Shown one piece after another: positions 6,856 to 7,863 of a stretch of 7,863 bases of DNA. A program made the translations under genes and the position numbers. Positions within the stretch are counted from its first letter, which is position 1. The number at the start of each line of letters is the position of its first letter. The stretch spans positions 1 through 7,863 of the forward strand of contig CAMNNS010000068.1 of assembly GCA_946545765.1 (NCBI GenBank). The letters run 5' to 3'. Source of the DNA: an uncultured Bacteroidales bacterium. GTDB lineage: Bacteria; Bacteroidota; Bacteroidia; Bacteroidales; UBA932. Under the pieces are notes generated by a model that searched no databases, was not told the origin of the DNA, and saw nothing but the letters and a program-made list of their open reading frames with translations.

Positions 6856-6860
6856 AAGTT

Positions 6861-7863
6861 ATGATTTATCATTTTGTCGAATGGCTAAAAAACCAAGATA
6901 TATATTTCCCAGGTATAAACTTATTTAAATATATCTCTTTCAGATCTGCGATGGCAGTACTAACTGCTTTGATTATAAGCTTTTGGTTAGGTCCACGAAT
7001 AATAAAGAAACTACAAAAAAAACAGATAGGAGAGACAATAAGAGATTTAGGTTTAGAGGGGCAACTTGCAAAAAAAGGGACTCCTACCATGGGGGGAATC
7101 ATAATTATTATATCACTACTCGTACCTGCCCTTTTATTTGCAAATTTAGATAGTGTATATATCATTTTGTTATTGATTACAACTATAATCCTTGGAGCAA
7201 TTGGATTGTTAGACGACTCCATAAAAGTTTTCAAAAAAAATAAAGATGGCTTAAAAGGGAAGTACAAAATTTTTGGGCAAATAGCACTCGGATTAATAGT
7301 TGGATCAACTTTACTCATTAGTAATCAAAATGTTATAAGAATATATGACATACCTAATAATACTCAAGATAAGAAAGAAATTGTTGAGACGCTTGATAAT
7401 AAAGAGACAAAATCTTATCGCGATGTAAAGAGTAGAACTACAACTATTCCTTTTCTTAAAGGGAATGAATTTAAATATTCATGGCTTGCCCCATTTAATG
7501 ACCCTGATGTAAAAAATATTGTTACAAATATCATTTATATATTGATAGTAACCTTTATAATTACAGCAGTATCTAATGGGACCAATCTCACTGATGGAAT
7601 GGATGGTTTGGCTACGGGCATATCGGCAATTGTAGGGGTAACCTTGGGTATTTTTGCCTATTTGTCTGGAAACGCAAAATACGCTGAATACCTGCATATT
7701 ATGTATATACCTAATACAGGTGAAATAGTTATATTCATAGCAGCTTTCATTGGAGCTTTGATTGGTTTTTTATGGTATAACACCTACCCCGCACAAGTGT
7801 TTATGGGAGATACGGGCTCTCTTACTATTGGGGGAATAATTGCCACAATTGCAATAATGGTTA
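6861..7863 (+). CDS. mraY: Phospho-N-acetylmuramoyl-pentapeptide-transferase MraY (3' end beyond window)
   Basis: MraY is a polytopic inner-membrane enzyme that transfers phospho-MurNAc-pentapeptide from UDP to undecaprenyl phosphate, making lipid I. Translation from 6861 is open to the last base: 334 complete codons and one extra base, with no stop, so the gene is cut by the window edge. Motifs seen: KKGTPTMGG (71-79), catalytic D118-D119 in GLLDDSIK, NLTDGMDGLA (242-251, with Asp245 and Asp248) and FMGDTGSL (314-321). Hydrophobic helices alternate as expected (for example 30-47, 78-95, 99-116, 138-155, 218-238, 252-269, 288-305). Between about 157 and 215 lies a hydrophilic insertion containing KSRTTTIPFLK (190-200). 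It is longer than in the E. coli enzyme and is the usual form in Bacteroidota, whose MraY is about 410-420 residues. About 80 residues should therefore be missing. The gene follows murE in the standard order. Confidence 0.96.
   Translation, partial: MIYHFVEWLKNQDIYFPGINLFKYISFRSAMAVLTALIISFWLGPRIIKKLQKKQIGETIRDLGLEGQLAKKGTPTMGGIIIIISLLVPALLFANLDSVYIILLLITTIILGAIGLLDDSIKVFKKNKDGLKGKYKIFGQIALGLIVGSTLLISNQNVIRIYDIPNNTQDKKEIVETLDNKETKSYRDVKSRTTTIPFLKGNEFKYSWLAPFNDPDVKNIVTNIIYILIVTFIITAVSNGTNLTDGMDGLATGISAIVGVTLGIFAYLSGNAKYAEYLHIMYIPNTGEIVIFIAAFIGALIGFLWYNTYPAQVFMGDTGSLTIGGIIATIAIMV

Noticed and set aside
6791..6860. Possible terminator or promoter between murE and mraY
   Set aside because: No GC stem with a T-run is present; ACAATTTG at 6823-6830 keeps only the TTTG half of the -7 consensus and has no convincing -33 partner.
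6869..7318. Open frame of 149 codons on the minus strand
   Set aside because: It lies wholly antisense to mraY, whose motifs are clear; its hydrophobic composition only reflects the membrane protein on the other strand.
1..7863. Search for tRNA, rRNA, CRISPR, insertion sequences, toxin-antitoxin or defence genes
   Set aside because: The window is filled almost end to end by housekeeping dcw, lptB and dnaX-like genes; nothing resembling these elements was seen on either strand.

Overview
The window is the start of a division and cell wall (dcw) cluster from an AT-rich member of the Bacteroidota, probably Bacteroidales-like. Four features suggest this. The gene order is mraZ, rsmH, a short FtsL-like gene, a PASTA-tailed ftsI, murE, mraY. 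The FtsL-like protein has the form seen in that phylum. MraY carries a long extra loop between its catalytic motifs. A TAnnTTTG-type -7 promoter element lies just upstream of mraZ. The base composition is low G+C (by eye about one third), with many AAA, ATA and TTA codons. Genus and species cannot be told from this stretch.

Layout. Positions 1-450 hold what looks like the C-terminal end of the DNA polymerase III tau subunit (dnaX), probably cut by the window edge. Positions 453-1199 encode LptB, the ATPase of lipopolysaccharide export, starting 2 nt after the preceding stop. A strong intrinsic terminator at about 1217-1250 closes that unit. The only sizeable non-coding stretch (1200-1412) holds this terminator, a small inverted repeat, and a striking array of 10-bp direct repeats (TGGGA boxes, 1341-1375). 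The array matches the known MraZ operator and sits just before a likely promoter. The dcw operon then runs mraZ (1413-1889), rsmH (1886-2776), ftsL-like (2780-3118), ftsI (3118-5250) and murE (5261-6790). Junctions are a 4-nt overlap, a 3-nt gap, a 1-nt overlap and a 10-nt gap. After 70 nt, mraY starts at 6861 and runs off the window end without its stop codon.

How the genes work together. MraZ is expected to repress its own operon through the TGGGA array. RsmH methylates 16S rRNA. The FtsL-like protein and FtsI belong to the septal divisome, FtsI being the transpeptidase. MurE adds meso-diaminopimelate to the cytoplasmic precursor (it has the DNPR motif), and MraY moves that precursor onto the lipid carrier. 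LptB serves the outer membrane from the neighbouring unit. Each gene is a recognisable member of a known family. I saw no mobile element, CRISPR array, RNA gene, defence system or new biological system. The most informative non-coding feature is the mraZ operator, which also creates a misleading in-frame TTG extension of mraZ.
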